Shown: piece after piece, positions 15,361-23,502 of the stretch
Numbering within the stretch: the first letter of the stretch is position 1
How the letters are laid out: every line of letters starts with the position of its first letter
NCBI GenBank assembly: GCA_934699135.1
Contig: CAKUVM010000025.1
Coordinates: 1-25,163, forward strand
Length of the DNA stretch: 25,163 nt
From: an uncultured Bacteroidales bacterium
GTDB lineage: Bacteria; Bacteroidota; Bacteroidia; Bacteroidales; Marinilabiliaceae
Direction: 5' to 3'
Translations under genes and position numbers: made by a program
The notes under the pieces: generated by a model
What the model was told of the DNA's origin: nothing
What the model saw: only the letters and a program-made list of their open reading frames with translations
Databases searched by the model: none

Positions 15361-16188
15361 TTATCTGCGCCTCATGCGCTTCGCGTTCTTCTCGTAGATC
15401 TTTCTGTTGCGCAGGTAGCTCTTGCGCGAGTATTTTGACGAGCTAGTGAACTTCGAGACATTGTAGAAGCGGTATTGCACGCCAAGGGCCATGGTCCAAA
15501 GGGCGTCATATTTGCCATCGCTCTCAATCCATGTGTCGGCGTTGGCCGGCCAACCTGAGTGACCGTCAAAATCATCGGTGAAGAGCAGGTCGCCTTTGGC
15601 CTCGAATGTGACCCACAGTTTTGAGCTTACGGCGTAGCGCACGCCAAGCAAGCCTGTGGCCATGCCGGTGGGCTTCATGCCCTCGTTATAGTAGAGCCAT
15701 TTGTCCGCCGCCTCATCATTGCCGACTTTCTCTTTATAAGCCTCCACGTTGAAGCCCGACTGCGGGTTCTTCTTGCACTTGTAGAACATGGCGCCGCCGC
15801 CAAGCGCAAAATATGGGCTGAAAGGGCGGGCGTCATCATACCCTTGAATAAGGTCGAGGAAGTGAACTTTTGCCAATGCGTCAATGTCTGCAAATGTGGT
15901 GGAGAACTCTAGGGCGTCGCCCTGTTGGCCCTTGCAGGCTCCAGCCTCCACCTCCACGCGCCAGTGCAGCCAGCTGAGGGCGGCCTTCTCCACATATCCT
16001 CCCACGGTCCACTTGGCACGGCCGCCATCGACAAGGTCGCCAAAGTACATTGTCGCGCCCACCTTTCCGCCCACCGACAGGCCCAGCAGGTTCTTCGGGA
16101 CACGTCCGCGGGGATTATTGTATTGGGCTAGAGAATATTGCGCAAACAATATCAGCAAAAGCACAAGTGATAGTGTCTTTTTCAGCAT
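15361..16188 (-). CDS. Outer-membrane beta-barrel protein with polybasic tail
   Basis: A 275-residue predicted outer-membrane protein. It starts with a signal peptide (MLKKTLSLVLLLILFAQYSLAQ without its last two residues gives the core; cleavage near Ala-Gln). Repeated aromatic and glycine strands follow, for example KVGATMYFGDLVDGG, PYFALGGGAMFYK, GMATGLLGVRYAV, LWVTFEAKGDLLF and ALGVQYRFYNV. The tail after the last strand, about 24 residues ending KRMRRR, is half Lys/Arg, which is unusual for this type. The frame can be extended upstream to 16260, but the ATG at 16188 yields a standard signal peptide. It stands alone between uvrB and the divergent murB. The protein is recognisable as an outer membrane barrel only by pattern; I cannot give a subfamily or a function. 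Confidence 0.78.
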   Translation of the reverse strand: MLKKTLSLVLLLILFAQYSLAQYNNPRGRVPKNLLGLSVGGKVGATMYFGDLVDGGRAKWTVGGYVEKAALSWLHWRVEVEAGACKGQQGDALEFSTTFADIDALAKVHFLDLIQGYDDARPFSPYFALGGGAMFYKCKKNPQSGFNVEAYKEKVGNDEAADKWLYYNEGMKPTGMATGLLGVRYAVSSKLWVTFEAKGDLLFTDDFDGHSGWPANADTWIESDGKYDALWTMALGVQYRFYNVSKFTSSSKYSRKSYLRNRKIYEKNAKRMRRR

Positions 16189-16231
16189 CTTATTAAGTTC
16201 AGCTAGCGATACTAATCGGCTATTTACCCCG

Positions 16232-16261
16232 CAAAGGTTGTAAAAATATCTGACAATCAAG
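16232..16261 (-). promoter_or_regulatory. Possible promoter of the polybasic-tail barrel gene
   Basis: On the minus strand CTTG (complement of 16258-16261), an 18-base spacer and AACCTTTG (complement of 16232-16239) approximate TTTG-N19-TAnnTTTG with one mismatch in each element. It lies about 45 bases before the ATG at 16188. The match is imperfect and the call is tentative. Confidence 0.35.
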
Positions 16262-16445
16262 GTATAAAAGCATCTAAAATTGGGTGCGTGCGCCGATTTG
16301 ATTACAAGTCAGTCCGTTGTGGCCGTCGCAGGCTTACAATCTGACATTAATGCCGGGTCTCGATGACGAGCCGTCAGCCTCCAAGAGAGGCAAAAATGCT
16401 AACTTAGGGGCGTATTTTTTTATGTCGTTGCGCAATCTGATGAGC

Positions 16446-17453
16446 ATGGAGAAAAGAGAGGCCGTCTCGTTGAGGCCATATAACACATTCGGAATAGACG
16501 CCACGGCCGCGGCCATGTGTGACTGCCATGACGAGGCCGAACTTCGGGCTGCCATAGTGGCCTCTGCCGAAGGCCGGAGATACGTCTTGGGCGGAGGCAG
16601 TAACGTGTTGTTTCTCGGAGACTTTGACGGAACCATAATTCGTCCGCTCATAGGGTGCATAGATGTTGTGAGCGAGGCTGGCGACCGTGTGACGGTCCGT
16701 GCCGGGGCTGGCGTGGTGTGGGACGATTTTGTGGCGTGGTGCGTGGCCCGCGGTCTCTATGGCGCAGAGAACCTGTCTGGTGTGCCAGGGCGCGTTGGCG
16801 CGGCTCCGGTGCAAAACATCGGGGCTTATGGCGTGGAGGCCAAAGATGTGATTGACTCTGTTGAGGGCCTGCGCTTGGATACGGCCGGGGCTTTCCGAAT
16901 GACAGCCGCCGAGTGCGACTTCGGCTATCGCGACAGCGTCTTTAAGCACTCTTTGCGCGGCCTTTGCGTCATCACGGCCGTAACGTTTCGGCTGAGCCGC
17001 AAGCCGGCTTACAATCTTGGCTACGGGGCTTTGAGCGAGACCGTGAGCGACTTTGGGGGGGCAAGCCTCGCGAACGTACGCAAGGCTGTCATATCAATAC
17101 GCGACTCCAAACTCCCCGACCCCAAAGAGACTGGCAACGCCGGCAGTTTCTTTAAAAACCCGGAAGTGGACAGCGGCGTTGCCGGCAAGCTGAAACTCCA
17201 GTACCCTGACATGCCGTCGTATCCACTCCCCGACGGGCGGGTGAAGATCCCCGCCGGGTGGCTCATAGAGCGCAGCGGGTGGAAGGGGCGGAGCCTTGGC
17301 CGTGCGGCCGTGCATTCTCGCCAGGCTCTGGTGCTGGTGAACCTTGGCGGGGCGGCGGGTGCCGACATCGTGAGGTTGTGTGACGCCGTCAGGGCTGACG
17401 TGTTGTCTCGTTTTGGCTTGGACTTGTCGCCCGAGGTGAATTTTGTGAGCTAA
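16446..17453 (+). CDS. murB: UDP-N-acetylenolpyruvoylglucosamine reductase
   Basis: A 335-residue MurB, the FAD enzyme that reduces UDP-GlcNAc-enolpyruvate to UDP-MurNAc in peptidoglycan synthesis. Visible elements are YNTFGIDA near the start, the FAD-binding VLGGGSNVLF, LSGVPGRVGAAPVQNIGAYG, YRDSVFK with the substrate-binding tyrosine, GNAGSFFKNP with the proton-donating serine, PAGWLIERSGWKG, and the catalytic glutamate in SPEVNFV at the end. The Y-x-F and S-F-F arrangement is the type I form. Possible starts are ATG at 16422, 16440 and 16446. I use 16446 because it gives the family-like length before NTFG. The last 65 bases overlap in antisense with the downstream receptor gene. Confidence 0.93.
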   Translation: MEKREAVSLRPYNTFGIDATAAAMCDCHDEAELRAAIVASAEGRRYVLGGGSNVLFLGDFDGTIIRPLIGCIDVVSEAGDRVTVRAGAGVVWDDFVAWCVARGLYGAENLSGVPGRVGAAPVQNIGAYGVEAKDVIDSVEGLRLDTAGAFRMTAAECDFGYRDSVFKHSLRGLCVITAVTFRLSRKPAYNLGYGALSETVSDFGGASLANVRKAVISIRDSKLPDPKETGNAGSFFKNPEVDSGVAGKLKLQYPDMPSYPLPDGRVKIPAGWLIERSGWKGRSLGRAAVHSRQALVLVNLGGAAGADIVRLCDAVRADVLSRFGLDLSPEVNFVS

Positions 17454-20220
17454 CGCCGATGCCCGTGCGGCGCTCGCCCCTTTGCTTGCCCCGACCGCCC
17501 GTTTGCGCGTCATTGTCGGGGCGCAGGCGATATGTGAACGTGAGTATGGCGAAACGGCGGATGACGTCGTCATTGCTGGTGGAGACGTAGGCCTCGTGGA
17601 CGGAGCGGCGAGTGCTTCTGCCTTTGTCTAGGAGGTCGTTCACCCGCAGGCGAAGCTCGGCGTTTCTTTTGCGCGCCATCTTCACGGCGATGGAGGCGTT
17701 CCAGGTGAGGTAGTCGGAGTCAAACCCACGGCCCATGCCGCTGGTCAGGTTGTGTCGCAGCTGCGTGCTTGCCGCAAGTCTTCTGTTGGCAAAGAGGCAA
17801 GAGACGTCCGCTCGGGCAATGTGGGTGTAGTAGTTATAGTTTCCTTCTCTTGCGGCGGAACTCTTGACAAAGTTTATGTTGGCGTCGTAGCCGAGGTTGA
17901 AGTCCAGAGCCTCACTGAAGCTGCTGCTCAGCCCCAGGCCTGCGTTGAGCGTGCTTGTCTTGCTCCGCACCGTTGTGCCGTTATACATTCCTGGTCTTTT
18001 TTGCAAGCTGGCTCCCAGACTTATGCTGCCGTTACAGCTCAGCCACTTTATGGGCGATGACAGGTTGGCGTTTAGCGCGGCCGATCTTAGCGTGCCTATG
18101 TTCATAGGCTTTGTGAGCTGTGTGCCGGCTGGCAGCAAGACGCCCGTCTCAATGACGGAGTCGGCTTGCGCCAAGAACGTGGCGGAGGCAATGTAGTGGC
18201 GCGTGGCCATAAGGTTTGCCATGAAGAAAATCAATCTGCTGGTCTGCGCGTTGTTTAGTGTGGCTGTGAGCCGCAGAGTGTGTTGGGTGCTTTGCCTCAG
18301 GTTCTCATTTCCGCAGGTGTAGTTGTGCGCGTTGCTCATGTCCACGACGTTTTGCATTTGGCTGACGCTTGGCGCGGTGGCCATTGAGCGATAAGACAGT
18401 CGCAGGTTGGCGCGGCGTGGTTTGTTAAACCTGATGTCTGCCGTTGGCAGAAGGTCGAAGAAAGTGCGGCGCGTGTCAAAAGGGTGGGGATATGTCTGGT
18501 CTCCTGCGAGGAAAGACAATTGTGCGTCGAGCCCTGCTTGCGCGCTGACGTTTTTGCCGTGGGAGAAGTTGAGGCTTAGCCCCCCGCGGTGCGTGACGTA
18601 TCGGCTGCTCTTTTTGTTGCTTAGGCTGGGCGAGAATGTGTAGTCGGCTTGATAGTATGGCTGCTGCGCATTGCTGGCGGTGTCCGTCATTGTCCGTTTG
18701 TCGTTTGATGACAGGGCGACGCGCGGGGCATAATCCGCAAGCAGTGCCAAATGGCTCCCCAGTGGGGTGGTGACCACGGCTCGGGCCATAAAGAGACGCG
18801 AGTGGCTTTCGTTGTCACTTTTCAAGCCGGTTGCGGTGGTGTCGGCACGTCCCGCGCCCGTCCGCAAATGTCTGCTTGTGCCGCTGTTGTCTGACTTGCT
18901 CACGCTTGAGCGCAGTCGGAGAGACAGTGTGCGCCGTGGGGTTAGGAACTTATGTTTTATGGTGATGTCGGTGTTTACGCCAAGGGCGTCTTGTCTGTTG
19001 TCTGAGTGTTGGCTCGTGGTGCGGGAGGCTAGGCCGTCAAAGATGTCGGCCCCATTACTGACGCTTTGAGCGTTAGAGTTTTGCCAATTGAGTGTCGCGG
19101 ACAATACAACAGAGTTGCGCGGGTCGGCAGTCCAGTTCACCTTGACGTTGGCGTTGTGGCCGTTGCTTTTGTTGTTGTTTTCTGTCCGCGTCTCATAGGT
19201 GTGGCTCGCGGCGGCCTCGTCCACTCTGAAGTATTCCCAAACGCTGCTGCCGCCGCTCTCATTTTTCGTGTGATTGAAGAGGTAAGATGACTCCACTTTG
19301 ACTTTTCCTCCGCCATCGGCCGTATGGTTCAGCCCCAAAGAGCCTACGTCGGCGCGAGAGCTGCCAGTCGCCGCCCTCGCCGGCATGTCTTGCAGCCCGG
19401 TATTGTTGGCTTGCCCCAGCGCCACCAGTCTGTGGTCATCCCGCAGCAGATTTATGTTGCAGCCAACCTCATAGTGCTTGTTGGAGCCATAGCCGCCATA
19501 CAGATGCCCGAAGGCGTTTCTGCTCGCGCCTGTCTTCGTCCTTATGTTGATGGTGCGGGCGTCGTTGCCATCGGCAAAGCCTGTGAACTCGCTTTGCTCG
19601 CTTTTCTTGTCAAACACCTCTATTTTGTCCACCATATTGGCGTCGATGTTCCGCAGAGCCATCATAGGGTCGGACGCGAAAAACTCCTTTCCGTCCACCA
19701 GCACTTTCTGCACGGCCTCGCCACCGTGCGTCACGGAGCCGCCCGCCACTTTCATGCCTGGCATCTTTTTCAGCAGGTCTTCCGCCGTGGCGTCGGGATT
19801 CACTTTAAATGCTTCTGCGTTGAAAATTGTCGTGTCGCCGCGCTGCTCTTGTCGGCGCAAGACACCCGCCACTTCCACCTCGCCAATCTCTTTGTCTTGC
19901 GGCGAGAGGCGCAAGACGCCCACCGCAACGTCTTGTTGCCCTATCGTCAAGGTTCTCTCTTGTTCTTTATAGCCGACAAAAAGGACTCTCAGTGAGAATT
20001 TGCCCTGCGGTACGTCCGTGAATGAGAACGTTCCGTTTGCGTCTGTGCTTGCGCCTCTGCGCGGTGTGGCCTCTGGCGCAGACAGCACCACCGTCGCGCC
20101 CGTCAGGGGTTTGCCGTCGGCTCTGTCCACCACGCGCCCGCTCACCATGCGCTGCCCGTGCGCATGCGCCATGGTGGCGAGAATAAGCAGGGTTAGGGTT
20201 GTTGTTTTGCTGAAGCGCAT
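17389..20220 (-). CDS. TonB-dependent-receptor-like outer-membrane protein
   Basis: A 943-residue outer-membrane protein. A signal peptide (MRFSKTTTLTLLILATMAHA) is followed by a carboxypeptidase-regulatory-like beta-sandwich at about 25-105 (VSGRVVDRADGKPLTGATV ... VPQGKFSLRVLFVGY). A plug-like domain at about 115-230 contains AEDLLKKMPGMKV, VLVDGKEFFASDP and NMVDKIEVFDKKSEQSEFTG. A long barrel follows. This is the layout of OMP_b-brl_3 / TonB-dependent receptors of Bacteroidota. No SusD-like partner is nearby, so a polysaccharide-uptake role is not supported; the substrate is unknown. The ATG at 20220 is preferred to the TTG at 20235. It starts 27 bases after tamL. After the last strand (AILTFTYRL) comes a 44-residue polar tail, whose final 20 residues are coded opposite murB. 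Confidence 0.88.
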   Translation of the reverse strand: MRFSKTTTLTLLILATMAHAHGQRMVSGRVVDRADGKPLTGATVVLSAPEATPRRGASTDANGTFSFTDVPQGKFSLRVLFVGYKEQERTLTIGQQDVAVGVLRLSPQDKEIGEVEVAGVLRRQEQRGDTTIFNAEAFKVNPDATAEDLLKKMPGMKVAGGSVTHGGEAVQKVLVDGKEFFASDPMMALRNIDANMVDKIEVFDKKSEQSEFTGFADGNDARTINIRTKTGASRNAFGHLYGGYGSNKHYEVGCNINLLRDDHRLVALGQANNTGLQDMPARAATGSSRADVGSLGLNHTADGGGKVKVESSYLFNHTKNESGGSSVWEYFRVDEAAASHTYETRTENNNKSNGHNANVKVNWTADPRNSVVLSATLNWQNSNAQSVSNGADIFDGLASRTTSQHSDNRQDALGVNTDITIKHKFLTPRRTLSLRLRSSVSKSDNSGTSRHLRTGAGRADTTATGLKSDNESHSRLFMARAVVTTPLGSHLALLADYAPRVALSSNDKRTMTDTASNAQQPYYQADYTFSPSLSNKKSSRYVTHRGGLSLNFSHGKNVSAQAGLDAQLSFLAGDQTYPHPFDTRRTFFDLLPTADIRFNKPRRANLRLSYRSMATAPSVSQMQNVVDMSNAHNYTCGNENLRQSTQHTLRLTATLNNAQTSRLIFFMANLMATRHYIASATFLAQADSVIETGVLLPAGTQLTKPMNIGTLRSAALNANLSSPIKWLSCNGSISLGASLQKRPGMYNGTTVRSKTSTLNAGLGLSSSFSEALDFNLGYDANINFVKSSAAREGNYNYYTHIARADVSCLFANRRLAASTQLRHNLTSGMGRGFDSDYLTWNASIAVKMARKRNAELRLRVNDLLDKGRSTRRSVHEAYVSTSNDDVIRRFAILTFTYRLRPDNDAQTGGRGKQRGERRTGIGVSSQNSPRATSPSQNETTRQP

Positions 20221-20247
20221 TGGTGGTGAAGACAAAGGGCGGGGGGG

Positions 20248-22557
20248 TCAGAACGGGTAGCCTATGGCGAAGTTCCAGGCTATTTCACCTGCGTCAAAAC
20301 GTTGGCGCACAACCCATTTGTCTCCATCGGCCTGCGGGTCGCGGAGCTTATATGCGGCATCGACGCGAAATATGAAATAGTCGAAGTTCAGCCTCAGTCC
20401 CAGTCCCGCGCCAAGGGCCACCTGCTTGTAGAACTTGCCGGATATTACCGCGTCTGGCGCATTATAGGAGCGGTTGAGGGCCCATATGTTGCCCGCGTCG
20501 GCAAAGGCCGCGCCCTCGAAGACGGAAATGATCTTGAACCGGTATTCCGCATTGGCCTCGAGGCGGATGTCGCTCGTTTGGTTATGATAGCGAAGAGAAG
20601 GATCCGGCTTCTGCTGTCCCGGGCCGAGTCCTCTGACGGGCCAAGCCCTTATGGAGTTCGCCCCGCCCACGAAGTAGCTCTTCTCAAATGGCAGCATCAC
20701 GGAGTTCCCATATGGCACGCCTATTCCTCCGAAAAGCCTGAACACCGCGTTGTTGCCCAGCATGTCCACGGCTTGGTAGCGGAGCTCGGCCTCCGTCTTG
20801 ACATATTGGGCGTAGCGTATGTCCCATATCTTTCTGAACCCGTCAGTCGGGTCTTGTTTGCCCGTCAGCAGCCTGAGGGCGTTGCCGGCCGTCTCGATGC
20901 CGAAGCGGAAAAAGGCCCCGCTCTGGTTGCGCCTCACCTTCTGTTGGTTGAACGTGAAGGTGTAGCTGAGCGACATGATAAAGTGGTCGGTATAGGCATA
21001 CTGGAGGTATGTGCCGGCAATGTAATTCTCAAAGCTGGCATCGATGGTCGGAATCCTGACAATGTTGAATTCCAGTGGCGTGAGCGAATGTTGAGCGTAG
21101 GCGGAGCCACGCCAATTATATGTCATTCGGGCTGCTATGACCTTGCGAGTGAACTCCGGCCTGCGTTGGAAGTTGAACGAAATGGAGTATAGTGTCTTTG
21201 GATTGTGGTGTTTATAGAAGTGGAGCGAAGAGTGCGGCATCATCATGAACGGGAATGTCAGCGAGGCCTCCACGCCAGTCTCCAACGTGTAGAAGTCTTC
21301 TTTGCCACCCGCCGCTGTCTGCCTCTGCGAGGCCAGTCTGGTCTTGAGTGTGAGGGCCTCTGCGCCGCGGAATATGTTGGCGTGAGAGTATCGCAGCGCG
21401 ACGGCCGCGCCAATGTTGCCACTGGAGTTTGTCCCCTCCACGTCGAATCCGAAGCTCTGCAACTTATTGGTGGCCAAGCGGCCTGTGCAAGAGACGTGGA
21501 TCACGCTGTCTGTGCTGTTTCTCGCGCTGTCTGCCTCTGTGAAAAAGAACGAGGCTTGGCGTATGGCCTTGAGCGACATCAGGCGAGAGCGCGTAAGTTC
21601 CACGTCAGACAGGCGATACGTCTCGTCGGGTATGATGAAGCATGAGTTCTTCATCATATTGTCTCGAAAGGGCCTCCGCCCCTTGTAGGCCATGGCCATG
21701 CCCGGAGCTATTGGCCTCACCTCAAGCCCCGCGGTGTCTGCCGTCTCGCCTGCTTTGGCGCCCAGCGCGTCCACCACTATGGTCACGGAGTCAACTATGG
21801 CCTTGCGGTGCGGCACCTGCGTCCGTTGGTCTGGCCCCAAGGCGTTCACCACAATCAGGCTGTCGCGCACGGCGTGGTCTAGCCCCGCGCTGTCCGCCAC
21901 GAAATATACATAGTCTTTGCCGAAAAAGTAGTAGCCGCGCTCTTGCAGTAGTCTAGTTATTCGCTCGCGCTCAGCGTCATGGGCGTTAGAGTCGAACGGG
22001 TCGCCAACTTTTAGGAGCGAGTTTGCCGTGTCCGCCATTATTATCCGCCCAACCTCGTCATTTGGCACGGAGTAGGCCAGAGAGTGGATCTTGTATGGCC
22101 TGCCGGCTTGCACCGTATAGGTCACTTGGCAGCGTTGGGGGCGCGTGGGGGTAAGGCTGTCGGTCACAGAGGCGTCATAATAACCTTTGGAGACGAGATA
22201 TAGGCGGAGTTGCTTCGCCGTCCTTTCTGTCAGGTCTTCACTATACGTCACTGGCTCTTGGCCTATTTTTCGCAGCCACCTGTTCATGCGGTTGTCTTTC
22301 TCGCCCGACAGCGAGTACACTCCAAGACCCACCCTCCACAAGTGGAGGAAACGGGAGTTTGGCCTTTGGCGTACGTAGGCCTCCAACTCAGACTCTGACG
22401 CGTTGCCCATGTCTCCCTCTAAGTGGATACGGTCTAGCAGCATCTCGTCATCCGCCACATATTTGGTCAATGAGCAGGACGCCATGCCCGCGGCAATCGC
22501 CACTGCGACCGCCGCGCCAGCCATACCACGCCATTTGTTAAACACTGAGAAGCCCAC
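20248..22557 (-). CDS. tamL: TamL-type Omp85 lipoprotein (BamA/TamA family)
   Basis: About 769 residues. A lipoprotein signal ends in AAGMASC (Cys28 with the listed start). POTRA-like domains span roughly residues 40-330 (for example LVSKGYYDASVTDSL and LLQERGYYFFGKDYVYF), and a C-terminal Omp85 barrel carries the signature SIRAWPVRGLGPGQQ (R-G in loop 6) and ends in FAIGYPF with terminal phenylalanine. This matches TamL, the lipidated TamA homologue of Bacteroidota that works with TamB in outer-membrane biogenesis. The start is uncertain: GTG 22557 (listed), GTG 22545 and ATG 22524 are in frame, and a promoter box at 22562-22569 would put transcript starts near the first GTG. No tamB is next to it; a receptor gene follows after 27 bases. 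Confidence 0.88.
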   Translation of the reverse strand: MGFSVFNKWRGMAGAAVAVAIAAGMASCSLTKYVADDEMLLDRIHLEGDMGNASESELEAYVRQRPNSRFLHLWRVGLGVYSLSGEKDNRMNRWLRKIGQEPVTYSEDLTERTAKQLRLYLVSKGYYDASVTDSLTPTRPQRCQVTYTVQAGRPYKIHSLAYSVPNDEVGRIIMADTANSLLKVGDPFDSNAHDAERERITRLLQERGYYFFGKDYVYFVADSAGLDHAVRDSLIVVNALGPDQRTQVPHRKAIVDSVTIVVDALGAKAGETADTAGLEVRPIAPGMAMAYKGRRPFRDNMMKNSCFIIPDETYRLSDVELTRSRLMSLKAIRQASFFFTEADSARNSTDSVIHVSCTGRLATNKLQSFGFDVEGTNSSGNIGAAVALRYSHANIFRGAEALTLKTRLASQRQTAAGGKEDFYTLETGVEASLTFPFMMMPHSSLHFYKHHNPKTLYSISFNFQRRPEFTRKVIAARMTYNWRGSAYAQHSLTPLEFNIVRIPTIDASFENYIAGTYLQYAYTDHFIMSLSYTFTFNQQKVRRNQSGAFFRFGIETAGNALRLLTGKQDPTDGFRKIWDIRYAQYVKTEAELRYQAVDMLGNNAVFRLFGGIGVPYGNSVMLPFEKSYFVGGANSIRAWPVRGLGPGQQKPDPSLRYHNQTSDIRLEANAEYRFKIISVFEGAAFADAGNIWALNRSYNAPDAVISGKFYKQVALGAGLGLRLNFDYFIFRVDAAYKLRDPQADGDKWVVRQRFDAGEIAWNFAIGYPF

Positions 22558-22561
22558 GCGG

Positions 22562-22569
22562 CAAAGTTA
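22562..22569 (-). promoter_or_regulatory. tamL: Bacteroidota -7 promoter element before tamL
   Basis: The minus strand reads TAACTTTG, an exact TAnnTTTG match. Transcription would begin about seven bases on, near 22555, at or past the GTG at 22557. This favours the start at GTG 22545 or ATG 22524. No TTTG is visible at the -33 distance. Confidence 0.5.
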
Positions 22570-22612
22570 GTCATTTACGAGTTTCATTTTTTGGCGGCAA
22601 GGGCTTAACTTA

Positions 22613-23404
22613 GTGCCTAAATTTAACGTCTCGTATCTCGTGATAAGCCAAAACAAACGTAAGCTGCTCCGCCAACTAGAACTCAAGAAACGGCGCGACG
22701 CCGAGGGCCTTTTCATCGCCGAGGGTCGCAAGACTGTCGGCGACTTGCTCCGCGGTGGATTGGAGTGTGTCTTTTTGGCCGGTTTCGAAGCCAGGCTCCG
22801 TGAACTTGGCCCTTTGGCGGAGAGAACCGAAGTGGCCGTGGCCGAGGCCGACGAGATGGCAGATGTGTCGCAGCTCTCAACGCGGGCTGAGCTCATCGGC
22901 ATTTTCCGCAAGCCACAGGCCGAGACTCCCGCGCCAGACGGCCGGTCGCTCATCTTGGCACTAGACGAGGTGCAAGATCCCGGCAACCTCGGCACCATAA
23001 TCCGCACCGCGGACTGGTTCGGCGTGCGCTCCGTGATCTGCTCCAGCCGTTGCGCCGACGCTTTCGGTCCCAAGGCCGTGCAGGCCACCATGGGAGCGCT
23101 GTGTCGGGTGGCAGTCTCGTATACTGACCTGCGTCTTTGGCTGCAAGGCAATGCCGAGGGTGCGGCGGCGCCGGTCTTTGGCACATATCTGGAGGGTGAG
23201 GACATATATTCTGACAACTTGCCTGGCGGCGGCGTGGTGCTGATGGGCAATGAGGGGCATGGCATTGATGGAGGCCTTGCCCAGTTCGTCACACGCAAAC
23301 TCTTCATCCCTAGCTACCCGGCGGGTCAGGCAACAAGCGAGAGCCTCAACGTCTCCACCGCCACGGCCGTAGTGCTTAGTGAGTTCCGCCGCAGGGTTCA
23401 TTGA
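22613..23404 (+). CDS. TrmH/SpoU family RNA methyltransferase
   Basis: A 263-residue SPOUT-type methyltransferase that would add a 2'-O-methyl group to rRNA or tRNA using S-adenosylmethionine. The N-terminal substrate-binding part shows KLLRQLELKKRRDAEGLFIAEG. The three SpoU motifs follow: LDEVQDPGNLGTIIRTADWFGV (motif 1, with the catalytic Arg), LMGNEGHGI (motif 2) and SESLNVSTATAVVLSEFRR (motif 3). It uses GTG either at 22613 or at 22640 (VISQNKRK). The second gives the more usual N-terminus. The gene is divergent from tamL with 55 bases between listed starts, and a shared regulatory region is likely. The exact RNA target cannot be read. Confidence 0.92.
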   Translation: MPKFNVSYLVISQNKRKLLRQLELKKRRDAEGLFIAEGRKTVGDLLRGGLECVFLAGFEARLRELGPLAERTEVAVAEADEMADVSQLSTRAELIGIFRKPQAETPAPDGRSLILALDEVQDPGNLGTIIRTADWFGVRSVICSSRCADAFGPKAVQATMGALCRVAVSYTDLRLWLQGNAEGAAAPVFGTYLEGEDIYSDNLPGGGVVLMGNEGHGIDGGLAQFVTRKLFIPSYPAGQATSESLNVSTATAVVLSEFRRRVH

Positions 23405-23440
23405 CGTTTTGCGCCTGCTTGCCGGCGTGCGCAATACAAT

Positions 23441-23478
23441 AAAAAGGCCAAGCCTCATTATGGGCTTGGCCTTTTTTT
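23441..23478. terminator. Bidirectional terminator between methyltransferase and LRR genes
   Basis: GGCCAAGCC (23446-23454) pairs with GGCTTGGCC (23463-23471). It is flanked by five A residues on the left and seven T residues on the right, giving strong U-tracts for both directions. It lies between the convergent genes ending at 23404 and 23503. Confidence 0.95.
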
Positions 23479-23502
23479 GCCCCCTCCCGTGCCGCAGAGG
23501 CC

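Noticed and set aside
20302..21192. Plus-strand open frame (296 residues) opposite tamL
   Set aside because: Shadow of the tamL barrel region; no promoter, start context or domain.
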